Assembly (NCBI RefSeq): GCF_003752585.1
Contig: NZ_RKHR01000003.1
Span: forward strand, 1,178,001 to 1,242,000
From: Sinobacterium caligoides
GTDB taxonomy: Bacteria > Pseudomonadota > Gammaproteobacteria > Pseudomonadales > Sinobacteriaceae
DNA: 64,000 nucleotides
Direction of reading: 5' to 3'
Shown in pieces: positions 24,844 through 35,366 of the stretch; position 1 is the stretch's first letter; every line of letters starts with the position of its first letter. Below the pieces are notes generated by a model that was not told where the DNA came from, did not search any database, and was given only the letters and a program-made list of their open reading frames with translations. A program made the position numbers and the translations under genes.

Positions 24844-26202
24844 CTACAGTGTCGCCATGGAGACCAGCTCTGTCGCTGCACTACGATGCTCGCTCATCAA
24901 CTCGTCTGCATCCGTTTGCGACAGCTTTCCATCCCGTACTCGCCACTGTCCCGCTACCATCACACTGTCGGCCTGACTGGCACCGCACAAGATCAACGCC
25001 GCTAGCGGGTCGTGAGAACCAGAAAAGCGCAATTCATCTTGTTTAAATAGCGCAATATCGGCCTGCTTACCCACGGCCAGCTCACCAATATCATCACGAC
25101 CCAGTATTTTCGCAGACCCCTTTGTCGCCCAATAAAGAACATCGAGATGACTCACTTCGTCAGCCTGATAGCGCAAACGGTTAATCAACAGGGCTTGACG
25201 CAGCTCTTGCATCATATTCGAACCGTCATTGGAGGCCGAGCCATCAACAGCTAGGCCGACATGAGCCCCCGCCGCGACCAACTCCTGGGTACGGCAGATA
25301 CCCGAGGCGAGAAGCATGTTAGACGATGGGCAATGTGCGACACCTACCTGCGCCTTACCCAGGCGGCGTATTTCTTCATCGTTAAAATGAATGCCGTGGG
25401 CCAGCCATACATCACTGTTAAGCCAACCGACTGACTCTAGATAATCGACGGGACGAAGACCAAAGCGTGCGATGCAGAAATCATTTTCATCAAATGTTTC
25501 ACCGAGGTGGGTATGTAATCGTACCTCATGATGACGCGCTAACTCAGCCGTCGCCTGCATCAACTCACTCGACACAGAGAACGGTGAACAAGGGGCCAGC
25601 GCCAGCTGCACCATCGCACCGGGACCTGGCTGATGATACTGGCGAATCACCCGCGCACAATCATCCAATATCACACCATCGTTTTGCACAGTGGACTGCG
25701 GTGGCAAGCCCCCCTGATCTTTACCCAAGCTCATCGAACCACGGGTCAAGCTCACACGACAGCCAATATCGGCGGCCGCCTGCGCCTGCACATCGACGGC
25801 CTCCGTTAACGAATCCGGAAAAATGTAGTGGTGATCCGCTACCGTCGTACAGCCCGAGAGCAGCAACTCCGCCAGCCCCAAGCGCGTCGCAGCATGTAGC
25901 ATGTGCGGCTGAAGATTTGCCCAGACGGGATAAAGGGCCTCCAGCCAGGGGAATAGACGCTTATTCAAAGCTGCAGGCAAAGCACGGGTGAGCGTCTGAT
26001 ACAGATGATGATGGGTATTGATCAAGCCGGGCAGCAGCACCGCTGCCGATGCATCGTAAATCTGGTCATAAGCAACGTTGGGAGTCTTGCCTGTGGCGAC
26101 AAGCTCGATAATGATGTCGTCTTTAATCACCACACCATTATCAGCATTTTGTTGATTCGCGGTATAACATGCCAGAGGCGATTTAAGCCATGTCGTTGTC
26201 AT
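24844..26202 (-). CDS. 8-oxoguanine deaminase (amidohydrolase)
   Basis: The start is ATG 26202 after AAGGAGATAAAA. The 452-residue TIM-barrel amidohydrolase has the metal motif PGLINTHHHLYQT, the second-shell LHTHLGET, the HxH-distal WLAHGIHF and the catalytic Asp in GLAVDGSASND. The DHHYIFPDS and NKRLFPWLEALYPVWA segments resemble the Pseudomonas 8-oxoguanine deaminase (Pa0142) rather than ATZ-type chlorohydrolases. The product of 8-oxoguanine deamination is urate. The neighbouring NCS2 permease on the same strand supports a purine salvage or catabolism role. Confidence 0.85.
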   Translation of the reverse strand: MTTTWLKSPLACYTANQQNADNGVVIKDDIIIELVATGKTPNVAYDQIYDASAAVLLPGLINTHHHLYQTLTRALPAALNKRLFPWLEALYPVWANLQPHMLHAATRLGLAELLLSGCTTVADHHYIFPDSLTEAVDVQAQAAADIGCRVSLTRGSMSLGKDQGGLPPQSTVQNDGVILDDCARVIRQYHQPGPGAMVQLALAPCSPFSVSSELMQATAELARHHEVRLHTHLGETFDENDFCIARFGLRPVDYLESVGWLNSDVWLAHGIHFNDEEIRRLGKAQVGVAHCPSSNMLLASGICRTQELVAAGAHVGLAVDGSASNDGSNMMQELRQALLINRLRYQADEVSHLDVLYWATKGSAKILGRDDIGELAVGKQADIALFKQDELRFSGSHDPLAALILCGASQADSVMVAGQWRVRDGKLSQTDADELMSEHRSAATELVSMATL

Positions 26203-26289
26203 TTTTATCTCCTTGTAAGAGCCTGAAAGAACTCCACGAGATAATTGCATCGACAAATAGACATGGCCCAATAGGCAGGCTGAGCGCTA

Positions 26290-26348
26290 TTAACACGAAC
26301 ATCAATTGTCTCGTTAGAGCAAACAATTGACAGTGACTTGCGTGTTAA
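26290..26348. promoter_or_regulatory. Nested palindrome between the permease and deaminase genes
   Basis: The outer arms TTAACACG (26290-26297) and CGTGTTAA (26341-26348) enclose an inner pair of CAATTG boxes (26303 and 26323). This symmetric 59-bp element upstream of the deaminase could be an operator or an attenuating hairpin. It does not match the purine riboswitch consensus. Confidence 0.5.
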
Positions 26349-26435
26349 TCTGTCCGAAGCAGAGAATAATAAGCTATCTGCTGTGTTTGTAAATAGTCGT
26401 TTAATTTTTTTATTTTTAACGCAAGCAAAGCTACA

Positions 26436-27842
26436 TTAGCTATCTGCCGCCAGCACAGCGTCTGGTGACGCAACACTCGCCGCACATTCTTCGTCCGAGT
26501 GCTTTTCCTCTGGTAGCACAAGCGTGAGTATTATCGCGGCAAAACCACCGGCGGTAACAGGAGACGATAGTATATTTCTCGCCAACTCAGGAAGCTGAGC
26601 AAACACGTTAGGAACAAGCGTCACACCGATACCAAAACCAAACGAAACAGCCATAATCAATAATTTACGGCGGCATAAATGCTCCGAGGCCAAGATCTTA
26701 ACACCGGCCGCTGCCACCGTGCCAAACAGCACGATAGTTGCACCACCCAAGGCTGGCTTTGGAATCATCTGCAGGAAGGCCCCTATCGCCGGAAACAAAC
26801 CAAGCAGCATCAACATGACACCCAAAACCATACCCACGTGACGGCTGGCAATGCCAGTGATTTGAATGACACCGTTATTCTGGCTAATCGTTGTATGGGG
26901 AAAGGCATTGAACGTCGAGGCGATCACAGAGACGACACCATCACCCAGGATACCCGACCTTAGACGCTTAAAATACGCCTTACCCTTGATCGGCTGCTGA
27001 GATATTTGACAGTTAGCGGTAATATCGCCCGCTGTTTCTAGCGTAGTAATAACGTAGACAATACACACGGGGACAAACGCCATCCAATCAAAACTGAAAC
27101 CATATTTAAATGGGATGGGTATACTCACTAGCGCAACCCCATCAAAACTTCCCATCTCCGCGGTACCGAGAGCCAGTGAAAGTAGCCAGCCGACACCGAT
27201 ACCCACAAAGATCGCTGATAGGCGAACCAGCAGATTAGACGAGCAGTTCATCGCAATAATCACCACAACCGCCGTCGCCCCTACCAGTAGGTTTTTCGGA
27301 TCGCCAAACGTCTCCGCACCATGGCCACCGGCCAAATCCGTCACCCCGACCTGAATCAACGACACACCGATGATGGTGATAACAATACCAGACACCAGCG
27401 GCGTAATGACCTGCTGCAGCTTTTCGATATAGAACGATAAAAAAATCTCGAAGAAGGCGCCAAAGAAACAGACACCAAAAATCAGCGACAGTATCTCATC
27501 CGGCCCCCCCCCATTGGACTTAGCAATAAAACCTGCGGCAATCACCGAACCTAAAAAAGCAAAACTCGTACCTTGCACACAGAGCATGCCGGCACCGATC
27601 GGGCCGACTCTGCGCGCCTGAATAAACGTGCCTACGCCGCTAACCATTAAGGCCATACTAATTAAGTAAGGTATTTGCTCATGCAAACCCAGCGTCGCGC
27701 CAATGATTAGCGCCGGGGTAATCAGGCCAACAAAACTGGCCAATATGTGTTGAATCGAGGCATAAACGGAGTGTGCTAGAGGCGGTTTATCCTCTAGCGA
27801 ATAAATAAGCCCAGACGATTGACCTGCGACCTTATCAGTCAT
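26436..27842 (-). CDS. NCS2-family purine (xanthine/urate) permease
   Basis: The start is ATG 27842 with AAGGGG upstream; the longer frame is rejected. The 468-residue polytopic protein has about 14 membrane helices. Features are HSVYASIQHILASFVGLITPALIIG at the start, the QxxQxxR-like QARRVGPIGAGMLCVQG, and the substrate-motif NAFPHTTISQNNGVIQITGIASRHVG. This is the NCS2 nucleobase:cation symporter pattern, with an NNG signature typical of xanthine/urate carriers. It sits upstream of the 8-oxoguanine deaminase, so purine uptake is the likely task. Inner membrane. Confidence 0.92.
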   Translation of the reverse strand: MTDKVAGQSSGLIYSLEDKPPLAHSVYASIQHILASFVGLITPALIIGATLGLHEQIPYLISMALMVSGVGTFIQARRVGPIGAGMLCVQGTSFAFLGSVIAAGFIAKSNGGGPDEILSLIFGVCFFGAFFEIFLSFYIEKLQQVITPLVSGIVITIIGVSLIQVGVTDLAGGHGAETFGDPKNLLVGATAVVVIIAMNCSSNLLVRLSAIFVGIGVGWLLSLALGTAEMGSFDGVALVSIPIPFKYGFSFDWMAFVPVCIVYVITTLETAGDITANCQISQQPIKGKAYFKRLRSGILGDGVVSVIASTFNAFPHTTISQNNGVIQITGIASRHVGMVLGVMLMLLGLFPAIGAFLQMIPKPALGGATIVLFGTVAAAGVKILASEHLCRRKLLIMAVSFGFGIGVTLVPNVFAQLPELARNILSSPVTAGGFAAIILTLVLPEEKHSDEECAASVASPDAVLAADS

Positions 27843-28255
27843 TTCACACCCCTTTATCGTGCTAATTGCGAGCAGAAAAGCATCACTCAGTAGCATTTTT
27901 GTTATATTTAGAAAGTTATCCTTACCGATAATAAAATTCGATACAACTAAACAAATGATCATCAAAATAAAAACAAACGCTGAACTAAACAGCTGTTGAG
28001 TGCGAGTAAAACGTCACATAATCGCCCCACGATCACGACGCTTTTGTACAATAAGAGCTTGTTCGAGGCATTCTAGCGCCCATCGATAGACGCACTATAT
28101 TGAGGCACTTCAATCGAAAGAAACGGAGATTACCCCTTTATTCTGTAAGAAACCCCCGCAAATACCTGACCAAATTAACAGGTTTTAACGACAAATTCGT
28201 GACGCGAAGCAGATATTGCCCTCGACCGCTGCAGGAGGGCTTGACTGTTTATCGG
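27843..28255. other. Intergenic region
   Basis: 413 bp. The permease promoter should lie in the left part. No gene, repeat or clear terminator is recognised. Confidence 0.4.
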
Positions 28256-28951
28256 TCAGCGATTAACAGCGCAGAGCAAGGCTTCCTCTGCATGGATCTT
28301 AGCGGTATCAAAAACGGGAAAATGACAATCTTCAGGCTTTATTAACAATGGGATTTCGGTACAACCTAGAATAACCCCTTCAGCACCTTGCTGTAGCAAC
28401 TGCCCAATAATGCTAATGTATTCAGCTTTAGATTTTTGTAAAAAAACACCACGAACCAACTCATCGACAATGATGCGATGGATTATCTCTTGATCAGCAA
28501 GTGATGGAACTATCACTTTTAAACCATGACTCTCTAACCGCTGCCTATAGAAATTTTCGCTCATGGTAAACTTTGTACCCAATAGCGCAACCGTCTTTAC
28601 TTTTTTATCAGCCACCTCTTTAGCGGTGGCATTGATCAAATCAATGAGAGGAAGCGAAGCAGAAAGTTGCACCTCATTAAATACTTTATGCATAGTATTT
28701 GTCGCAATAAGAGCAAAATCGGCACCAGCCACTTTGAGCTTATTCGCTGCGGCAACCAGGTCTTCGGTAATTAAGTCCCACCGCCCCTCACTACGCCAGT
28801 AATGGTATTTTTTTAGGTTAACACTATAGATCACAATCTCAGGGTAACCATAGTCCCCAAATTTTTCGACATAGGAGCGGGTAATATGAAGGTAGTAACT
28901 TACTGTTGATTCTGGACTTAAACCACCAATAATGCCTATTTTTTTATGCAT
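28256..28951 (-). CDS. Aspartate/glutamate racemase family protein (YgeA-like)
   Basis: A 231-residue protein with the start MHKKIGIIGGLSPEST, the first catalytic loop ATNTMHK and the second GVILGCTEIPLLI. E. coli YgeA-type broad-specificity racemases use Thr in TNTMH and Cys in GCTEI, and both are present here. The canonical two-Cys arrangement is therefore absent, but as expected for this subgroup. It would racemise amino acids such as homoserine without a cofactor. It lies alone between convergent and parallel neighbours. Confidence 0.9.
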   Translation of the reverse strand: MHKKIGIIGGLSPESTVSYYLHITRSYVEKFGDYGYPEIVIYSVNLKKYHYWRSEGRWDLITEDLVAAANKLKVAGADFALIATNTMHKVFNEVQLSASLPLIDLINATAKEVADKKVKTVALLGTKFTMSENFYRQRLESHGLKVIVPSLADQEIIHRIIVDELVRGVFLQKSKAEYISIIGQLLQQGAEGVILGCTEIPLLIKPEDCHFPVFDTAKIHAEEALLCAVNR

Positions 28952-29047
28952 ACTTAAGACTCACTTTGAAAGGGGCAACTACGCTTTACGTGACCCCCAT
29001 CCTAACAGCTTATAGCTAAAAAAAATAAGCGCAGAAATTAACGAGAA

Positions 29048-29350
29048 CTAAGGTTTAAAGTTGGAGTAGTAAGCCGATAGGTTTTCAATATCGGCCTCTG
29101 ACAGCGCCATTGCCATCGATGACATGACCGGATCTTTTCGCTCTCCCGACTTAAAGTCCCTGAGCTGTTTAGCCAAATAAAGCGCTTTCTGCCCCGCTAA
29201 GTTTGGATACATCGGTATGGCACTAATACCCGTCGCGCCATGACAGGCTCCACACATCGCAGACTGCCTTTTCCCAGCGGCGATATCTGCAGCGACAGCT
29301 GAGCCGCTAATAAGGGCTAAAACACCCATTGTTGCTAAAGACTTCATCAT
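29048..29350 (-). CDS. Periplasmic c-type cytochrome, class I (c553-like)
   Basis: A 100-residue protein with a signal peptide (cut near AVA-AD), haem motif CGACH near residue 33 and downstream Met ligand region MSSMAMALSEADIENL. The strong AAGGAG ribosome-binding site lies seven bases before the ATG. Mature mono-haem proteins of about 80 residues of this kind carry electrons to terminal oxidases or peroxidases. A truncated duplicate of its 3' part is found at 31.7 kb. Confidence 0.93.
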   Translation of the reverse strand: MMKSLATMGVLALISGSAVAADIAAGKRQSAMCGACHGATGISAIPMYPNLAGQKALYLAKQLRDFKSGERKDPVMSSMAMALSEADIENLSAYYSNFKP

Positions 29351-29669
29351 ATTTAACTCCTTTTATGATTGAAAATTCTATGGCGCAGTTTAATGTCGTG
29401 ACTACACACGCACATACTGCGGCTTTTATCATAGCCTGTAACGCACGCAACAGCAGGCTTTGCCTTAACACTAAGGGGCGACAAATCAGTGGATTAACAA
29501 AGAAAAACTATCAGTGATAATCTCTCACGATTTTCATCAGTTCTAGTTCCATGAATTTTAACCTGGACTAACTCCGCACGATTTAGTTGATCAAGCATTG
29601 ACCTAGCAACAATCTTTTAATGACGAACTCTGTGCACTATAAGTAACAACTCAAATATCACGTAGAAAA
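29351..29669. other. Intergenic region (part of the duplication unit)
   Basis: 319 bp upstream of both the cytochrome and the first DUF285 gene. Most of it is repeated at 31871-32139, including ACTAACTCCGCACGATTTAG and the promoter-proximal segment before the lipoprotein start. No separate gene. Confidence 0.7.
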
Positions 29670-31577
29670 ATGGACCACTGTGTAATGGCAATGAGAATCG
29701 TTTTTATCACGCTACTTTTCGGCAGTATTTTATCCGGCTGCGAGCAAGCGCCTGATAGCAGCTCGCAAAAAAATAAAGCGGTAAGTAGCGCTAAAACAAG
29801 CACTGCGGTTACCTGTAACGACAGAGACGTCGGCACCAGGTTTACACATGACAACGCCACTTACCTGGTGGTTGACAACACAACCATCCAGGACAGCAAA
29901 AACCTTCAAGCACTTGAATCGGGTGAGCTTCGCTTCTGCACCAGCCACGTCACGACAATGAGTGGTTTATTTAAGGATGCCAATGCATTCGGTCAAGAGA
30001 CTAGCGCTCAGGACAAGACCAAGAGTACCGCAGGGTTCAACCAACCTATCGGCGATTGGGACACCTCGCATGTAACAGCAATGGATTACCTCTTTAGTGG
30101 TGCCAAGACATTCAACCAGCCCATCGGCGATTGGGATACCTCGCACGTGACAACGATGGAGTTCATGTTTACTGACGCCAAAGCATTCGACCAAGCCATT
30201 GGCGACTGGGACACCTCAAGCGTCACCTCCATGTTCGCCATGTTCAGTGGCGCAGCAGCCTTCAATCAAGCCATTGGCCAATGGGATACCTCAAACACGA
30301 CCAATATGGGCTCTATGTTTAGTGGAGCAACGGCCTTTAACCAGCCGATTGGCAAATGGGACGTCTCAAGTGTCAGCAATATGGGCGCAATGTTTAGAGC
30401 AGCGATAGTATTCGACCAAGCTATTGGCGACTGGAACACCTCTAACGTCACCACTATGTACGCTATGTTCAATGAAGCCGACGCATTTAATCAGCCCATT
30501 GCAGACTGGGACACCTCCAGGGTACGCTACATGAACGAAGTATTTGCTGGGGCGAAGTCATTCGATCAACCTATCGGCCGCTGGAATACCTCGAGTGTTA
30601 CCTCGATGGACGCGATGTTTTCACAGGCAACGTCCTTCAATCAGCCCCTCTCAAGCTGGAACGTTGAGAATACCTGTACCCATCAGAATTTCGCCCTCTC
30701 CAGTCCCTTAAAAGAAAACAACAAGCCCTCATTTATTACTATTACCTGGACGCGAGATAAGCTCGCCGCCAAGGCACTCGATACACTCAAGTATCTAGAT
30801 GACCCAGCCATGACTGTAACCATAGCTACAAAGGTCGTAGACAACCCCTTTGGTGATGAGCTCTATCGCTATGTTGCGCCCTTCCTTAGCCAGCCCGTTA
30901 CTAACGATACAATTAACAGCTACAAACAAGTAAGATCTGCCGTCGATAGCATGACCGATGAGAAAAAGGCACGGTACTTTCAATCCACCCAATCAGTTAA
31001 TGACTACTATCAACTTACACAACAGGTCAAACAAGTTGAGTATAATATGGTCGAGGAGATCTTCAGCGACAATAATACAAAGGCACTGGCCCAATTTATC
31101 CCCGGCCATGTTGCCAGTAAATGGCAAGGGAAAGAACTCAACAAAGCCGGCGTTTTAAAAGAGGTAGATGATTTTTACAATTTATACCTCTATGTAGGCT
31201 TTGTGACCGACGATCCAAGAGCCTCGAGAGAGCTCTCGCCACTCGCATCCAATTTACTCTATGATCGCGAGATTAGAGCCGTCAGAGATTACATCAAGAA
31301 TGATTTCAGCGCATGGAAAAGTAAAGACAGCAATGCCGATAAGCAGCTGAAGCAATTCAATGAAGTTACCCACACACAAACTGTGATTGAAAGCATTAGG
31401 GCGTTGGGCGATTTCATTCAGCACAGCGATATTGCCAGTCAGTTCCCTAACTGCGATAGCGACAGCAAAGATAGTTACGAGTGCGGTACAAAATCGCTGC
31501 AGCTCTTTCGTTTTATGGCCGCAGGAAGCGTGTCAAAAAGAATTGCCGATCAGTTAGAAGAGGAAATGCACAGGTAG
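29670..31577 (+). CDS. DUF285/BspA-like repeat lipoprotein, copy 1
   Basis: The 635-residue protein has a lipoprotein signal (lipobox LSGC at ~20-23, so anchored by Cys). A short linker and a conserved segment ([20 protein letters not shown]) follow. Nine 25-residue DUF285 repeats of the form [20 protein letters not shown] occupy ~115-345. The remaining ~290 residues are helical with no family that I can name. DUF285/BspA repeats build leucine-rich-like solenoids used for surface adhesion. The first Met is uncertain: MAMRIV at residue 6 is an alternative start. Tandem paralogue at 32140. Confidence 0.88.
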   Translation: MDHCVMAMRIVFITLLFGSILSGCEQAPDSSSQKNKAVSSAKTSTAVTCNDRDVGTRFTHDNATYLVVDNTTIQDSKNLQALESGELRFCTSHVTTMSGLFKDANAFGQETSAQDKTKSTAGFNQPIGDWDTSHVTAMDYLFSGAKTFNQPIGDWDTSHVTTMEFMFTDAKAFDQAIGDWDTSSVTSMFAMFSGAAAFNQAIGQWDTSNTTNMGSMFSGATAFNQPIGKWDVSSVSNMGAMFRAAIVFDQAIGDWNTSNVTTMYAMFNEADAFNQPIADWDTSRVRYMNEVFAGAKSFDQPIGRWNTSSVTSMDAMFSQATSFNQPLSSWNVENTCTHQNFALSSPLKENNKPSFITITWTRDKLAAKALDTLKYLDDPAMTVTIATKVVDNPFGDELYRYVAPFLSQPVTNDTINSYKQVRSAVDSMTDEKKARYFQSTQSVNDYYQLTQQVKQVEYNMVEEIFSDNNTKALAQFIPGHVASKWQGKELNKAGVLKEVDDFYNLYLYVGFVTDDPRASRELSPLASNLLYDREIRAVRDYIKNDFSAWKSKDSNADKQLKQFNEVTHTQTVIESIRALGDFIQHSDIASQFPNCDSDSKDSYECGTKSLQLFRFMAAGSVSKRIADQLEEEMHR

Positions 31578-31699
31578 TGACCGCCTGCAATAAGGCGGCA
31601 GTGTTATAGCAAAGGAACTCAATTGAGAGCGATAACAAGGCAGGGCTAACCTTTCCAAATAGAAGCGGCACTGGCGCTAAATCATAAAGCCGAGAGCAC

Positions 31700-31905
31700 A
31701 ACAGTTTATAGCTAAAAATAAGCGCAGAAATTAACCGGCTTAAAGGTTCAATTCTGGAAAAGTAGGTCGACAGGTTTTCAATATCGGCCTCTGACAGTGC
31801 CATTGCCATCGATGACATGACCAGATATTTTCGCTCTCCCGATTTAAAATCCCTGAGTTGCTTAACCAAATCCAAACACGCACATACTGCGTCGTTTATC
31901 ATAGC
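31700..31905 (-). pseudogene. Truncated duplicate of the cytochrome c gene
   Basis: The minus strand encodes KQLRDFKSGER, then MSSMAMALSEADIENLS, nearly identical to the C-terminal half of the cytochrome at 29048. The haem motif and signal peptide are missing: DNA matching copy 1 jumps from 29172 to about 29405, a deletion of ~230 bp. The fused frame reads on into unrelated sequence, so it cannot make a functional cytochrome. Confidence 0.88.
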
Positions 31906-32139
31906 CTTTAATGCACGCAACAGCAGGGCTTGCCTTAACACTAAGGAACGAGAAATTACTGAATAAACAAAGAAAAACTATCAGTGATAATCTCTCACAC
32001 TTTTCATCAGCTCTAGTTCCATGATTTTCAACCTGGACTAACTCCGCACGATTTAGTTGATCAAGCATTGACCTAGCAACAATCTTTTAATGGCGAACTC
32101 TGTGCACTATAAGTAACAACTCAAATATCACGTAGAAAA

Positions 32140-34008
32140 ATGGACCACTGTGTAATGGCAATGAAAATCGTTTTGATCACGCTACTTCTCGGCAGTATTT
32201 TATCCGGCTGCGAGCAAGCGCCTGATAGCAGCTCGCAGAAAAATAAAGCGGTAAGTAGCACTAAAACAAGCACAGCGGTTACCTGTAACGACAGAGACGT
32301 CGGCACCAGGTTTACACATGACAACGCCACTTACCTGGTGGTTGACAACACAACCATCCAGGACAGCAAAAACCTTCAAGCACTTCAATCGGGTGAGCTT
32401 CGCTTCTGCACCAGCCACGTCACCTCTATGGAGCGCTTGTTTATGGATGCCAATGCATTCGAGGAAGCAGTTCAGGAGTCGGATGGCAGTAAAAGCGTAA
32501 CATCATTCAACCAGCCTATCGGCGACTGGGACACCTCTCATGTAACGACGATGCGTCAGCTGTTTTCTGGCGCTAGCGCATTCAACCAACCTATTGGCGA
32601 CTGGAACACCGCAAATGTAACAGACATGTTCGGCATGTTTAGCTTCGCCGAAGCATTTAACCAACCCATTAACAACTGGGACACCTCTAACGTCACCAAC
32701 ATGTCGAGGATGTTTTCTGCTGCGAGGGCCTTTAATCAACCTATTGGCCAATGGAACACCGAAAACGTCACTGAAATGGCGTCCATGTTTGCCGAGGCAA
32801 AATCCTTTAACCAACCTATCGGTAACTGGGACACCGAAAACGTCACGCTTATGGATACTATGTTTAATGGCGCAGAGGCATTCAACCAAGATATTGGCGA
32901 TTGGGACACCTCAAACGTCAAATCAATGTTCGCCATGTTCTATAAGGCCTATGCATTCAACCAACCCATTGATGACTGGGACACCTCAAGCGTACGTTAT
33001 ATGATACTCATGTTTAACAAGGCAAAAATGTTTAATCAGCCTATCGGCAACTGGGACACCTCAAATGTTACCTCGATGGACTCAATGTTTTCACAGGCAA
33101 CCTCCTTCAACCAGTCTCTCTCAAACTGGAATGTCGATAAAACCTGCTCTCATCGTGATTTTTCCCTTAATAGCTCTCTAGAGGAAGAAAATAAACCCTC
33201 TTTTATTACTATTAGCTGGACGTTCGATAAACTCATTGCCAAAGCGCTCGACACACTAACGGATATAGATAAACGGTACCAAAATTACTTAGCTACAACA
33301 CCCGTCAAAAACCCCTATGGTGATGACCTGTATAATTATGTGCTCCCCCCTCTTAGCCAGCCAGTTACCAGAGATACGATTAATAGTTACAAGCAGGTAA
33401 AGTCTGCCGTCGACAAAATGTCTGAAAAGCAAAAAAGCCAGTACTTTGAAAAGGTGAGAGTAGCCAACGAGGAATATCAATTAATCGAACTTGTTAAACA
33501 GATAGAACACGACGCCATTGAAGAAGCGTTCAGCAACCCTCTTAATGGAAACGGCATTAGTAAGGCTAGCGCACTGAAGTATATGAATGAGTCTTACAAT
33601 CTCTTCCTCTACACTAGTATTGCAGTTGACGACCCCAGAGCCTCCAGAGAGCTCTCAGAGATCGCGTCTGAAGTGCTCAATGCGCATGAAACAACAATCC
33701 TAAAAAGCTACATCGTAGATTTCCCCAAAGATTGGAAAGAAGGAGAAAGGATGACTGCTGACAGGGCTCATACTCTCGACAATGCCATGCAATCAACAAA
33801 AGTGATTATAAGTACTGTTAAGCTTGGTGACTTTATTCAACATAGCGATATTGCTAGCAAATACGACCAGTGTGATAGCGCCGACAAAGATGGCTACGAC
33901 TGCGATATGCAAGTAGGTATGCAGGCTCTACGCTTCTTTCGCGTTAAGGCCTATAAATCCGTGTCACAGAGAGTTGCTGGTCTGCTAGAAGAGCAAAAAC
34001 ATATGTAA
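32140..34008 (+). CDS. DUF285/BspA-like repeat lipoprotein, copy 2
   Basis: A 622-residue paralogue of the preceding lipoprotein. The first ~95 residues, including the LSGC lipobox, are almost identical. Nine 25-residue DUF285 repeats follow ([20 protein letters not shown] and so on), in the same number as copy 1 but with many substitutions, particularly at the exposed third positions. The C-terminal helical region is clearly related but diverged, with PRASREL and [11 protein letters not shown] conserved. The upstream DNA is also duplicated, so both copies probably share the same promoter type. Confidence 0.88.
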   Translation: MDHCVMAMKIVLITLLLGSILSGCEQAPDSSSQKNKAVSSTKTSTAVTCNDRDVGTRFTHDNATYLVVDNTTIQDSKNLQALQSGELRFCTSHVTSMERLFMDANAFEEAVQESDGSKSVTSFNQPIGDWDTSHVTTMRQLFSGASAFNQPIGDWNTANVTDMFGMFSFAEAFNQPINNWDTSNVTNMSRMFSAARAFNQPIGQWNTENVTEMASMFAEAKSFNQPIGNWDTENVTLMDTMFNGAEAFNQDIGDWDTSNVKSMFAMFYKAYAFNQPIDDWDTSSVRYMILMFNKAKMFNQPIGNWDTSNVTSMDSMFSQATSFNQSLSNWNVDKTCSHRDFSLNSSLEEENKPSFITISWTFDKLIAKALDTLTDIDKRYQNYLATTPVKNPYGDDLYNYVLPPLSQPVTRDTINSYKQVKSAVDKMSEKQKSQYFEKVRVANEEYQLIELVKQIEHDAIEEAFSNPLNGNGISKASALKYMNESYNLFLYTSIAVDDPRASRELSEIASEVLNAHETTILKSYIVDFPKDWKEGERMTADRAHTLDNAMQSTKVIISTVKLGDFIQHSDIASKYDQCDSADKDGYDCDMQVGMQALRFFRVKAYKSVSQRVAGLLEEQKHM

Positions 34009-34235
34009 GCACCTTACTCAGAAGATCGTGCTCTTCTACAAAAACACTCAGCAACCCAAGAAAGATGGGCTGCAAGGACGAATGTTAAACGCCGGCGGAC
34101 AAGCCGGCCTTAAAACCTGTTCTCGTGCGGATAAATCATCATGAGCACACAATAAAACGATTGAAAACGACTGCAAGTCAGGGCTAACCTGCCTATAACA
34201 CCAGAGGAACATCAGCGACGATGCGGCAGTAAACA
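34009..34235. other. Intergenic remnant after the duplication
   Basis: 227 bp downstream of copy 2. It includes a GCCGGCGGACAAGCCGGC hairpin near 34092 and a GGGCTAACCTGCC block (CAGGGCTAACC) that recurs after copy 1 at ~31643, marking the right edge of the duplicated unit. Confidence 0.5.
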
Positions 34236-34631
34236 CTAGTGATCACCATGATCGAACTGCCTAGCTTGGTATTTTTTTAGCATAAACTTGTTGCCATTAA
34301 TCAGCACAAAGCCCTCTTCACCGTCAACCAGCTTAGCAGAATAGGCATTCTCACCAACCGCATTAATAGAGTCAGGGAACTGAAACGTCTTTGACACGCC
34401 ATCATCGATGACCTCTAAATAGAAGTCACCGGCATTTAAGCTGCCATGCTGCACCAACGTCCTGTCACCGAGACGGTCGAGTACAAAGCACCGCGATAAG
34501 TCATCTAATCGGTGCGACAGGGGGCAGTAGCGGGTGTGCGAACCGCTAAAGTAAGACATCGAGGCCAGATAGATTATTCCCGATAGCAACAACGCTATTA
34601 CTACCCACAGAAAATACTTAAGAAACTTCAT
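34236..34631 (-). CDS. Single-pass membrane protein, unknown
   Basis: A 131-residue protein with one N-terminal helix (LKYFLWVVIALLLSGIIYLA) and an extracytoplasmic remainder that is beta-rich (LVQHGSLNAGDFYLEVIDDG, SKTFQFPDSINAV). A Cys pair (RYCPL, SRCFV) could form a disulphide. No family recognised. It is a stand-alone gene. Confidence 0.7.
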   Translation of the reverse strand: MKFLKYFLWVVIALLLSGIIYLASMSYFSGSHTRYCPLSHRLDDLSRCFVLDRLGDRTLVQHGSLNAGDFYLEVIDDGVSKTFQFPDSINAVGENAYSAKLVDGEEGFVLINGNKFMLKKYQARQFDHGDH

Positions 34632-35366
34632 TGTTCATCTCACACATAACAAGCCCACCGAAGCGACAGTATACCTGCTACCCCATGATTTCACCTTATC
34701 TTTCAATTTCATCGATTAAAGACATCACATAGCGCATGCCCCACTCCAGCCCGCCAAATGTTTTATATGAAAACATATTAAGGTCAAAACCTGACTCTTA
34801 AATGGATTTAAATCAATTAAAAAATCACACCCTCTTTCAAAAAATATTTCGCCAGCCTCTCACACAAGCATGAATAATTAACACTCACCGAGCCATATTC
34901 TGCTTGCTCTAACAATTCACAGGCAACACGACCTTTAATTATATTGATAATTATTCTCTTTCCTATTTTCAACATTGATAATTTTATTCTGACATTTTCT
35001 GCACAGGTAAAATTAACTACAAGTGGATTCTAGTAACACATAACCCACCTACAAACGACGAACCAGCGCGTTATTCAAGACTGCTAGCCAGCTCTTTTTT
35101 TGATGCTGTCGATAAAATTCTGGAATAGTCAGATAGTATTGGCAAATTGTAATAATTGGCTACAAGCCAGCTATGGCCTTGCATTGCGCGCAACCAACAC
35201 AAGCATAAACAACCACGATAATCGCTAGAGCCCCGTCAGCACCTTCGGTAATGCCATTTGGGGTGCTAGGATATTTTTCTGCATGGAGGCCAGACATCGG
35301 ATAACGAGCAAGAGAGCAGCTACCCTCTTCTTGTCGTTTCTTGTTAACCAATTATTAGAGAATTAT
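34632..35366. other. AT-rich intergenic region
   Basis: 735 bp between divergent genes. No gene is supported; frames at 35160-35351 minus and the extension of the antiporter frame from 35283 lack start signals. Two copies of TTGATAATT (near 34943 and 34974) could be part of a Fur-type operator, but the match is weak. Confidence 0.4.

Noticed and set aside
26203-26435. Purine riboswitch between permease and deaminase
   Set aside because: The palindrome lacks the conserved purine aptamer loops; only the symmetric boxes are seen.
31513-31941. 142-codon minus-strand frame
   Set aside because: It is the remnant of the duplicated cytochrome fused to unrelated sequence, so it is called as a pseudogene.
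34910-34990. Fur-type operator (TTGATAATT boxes)
   Set aside because: The match to the 19-bp Fur consensus is partial and no iron gene is adjacent.
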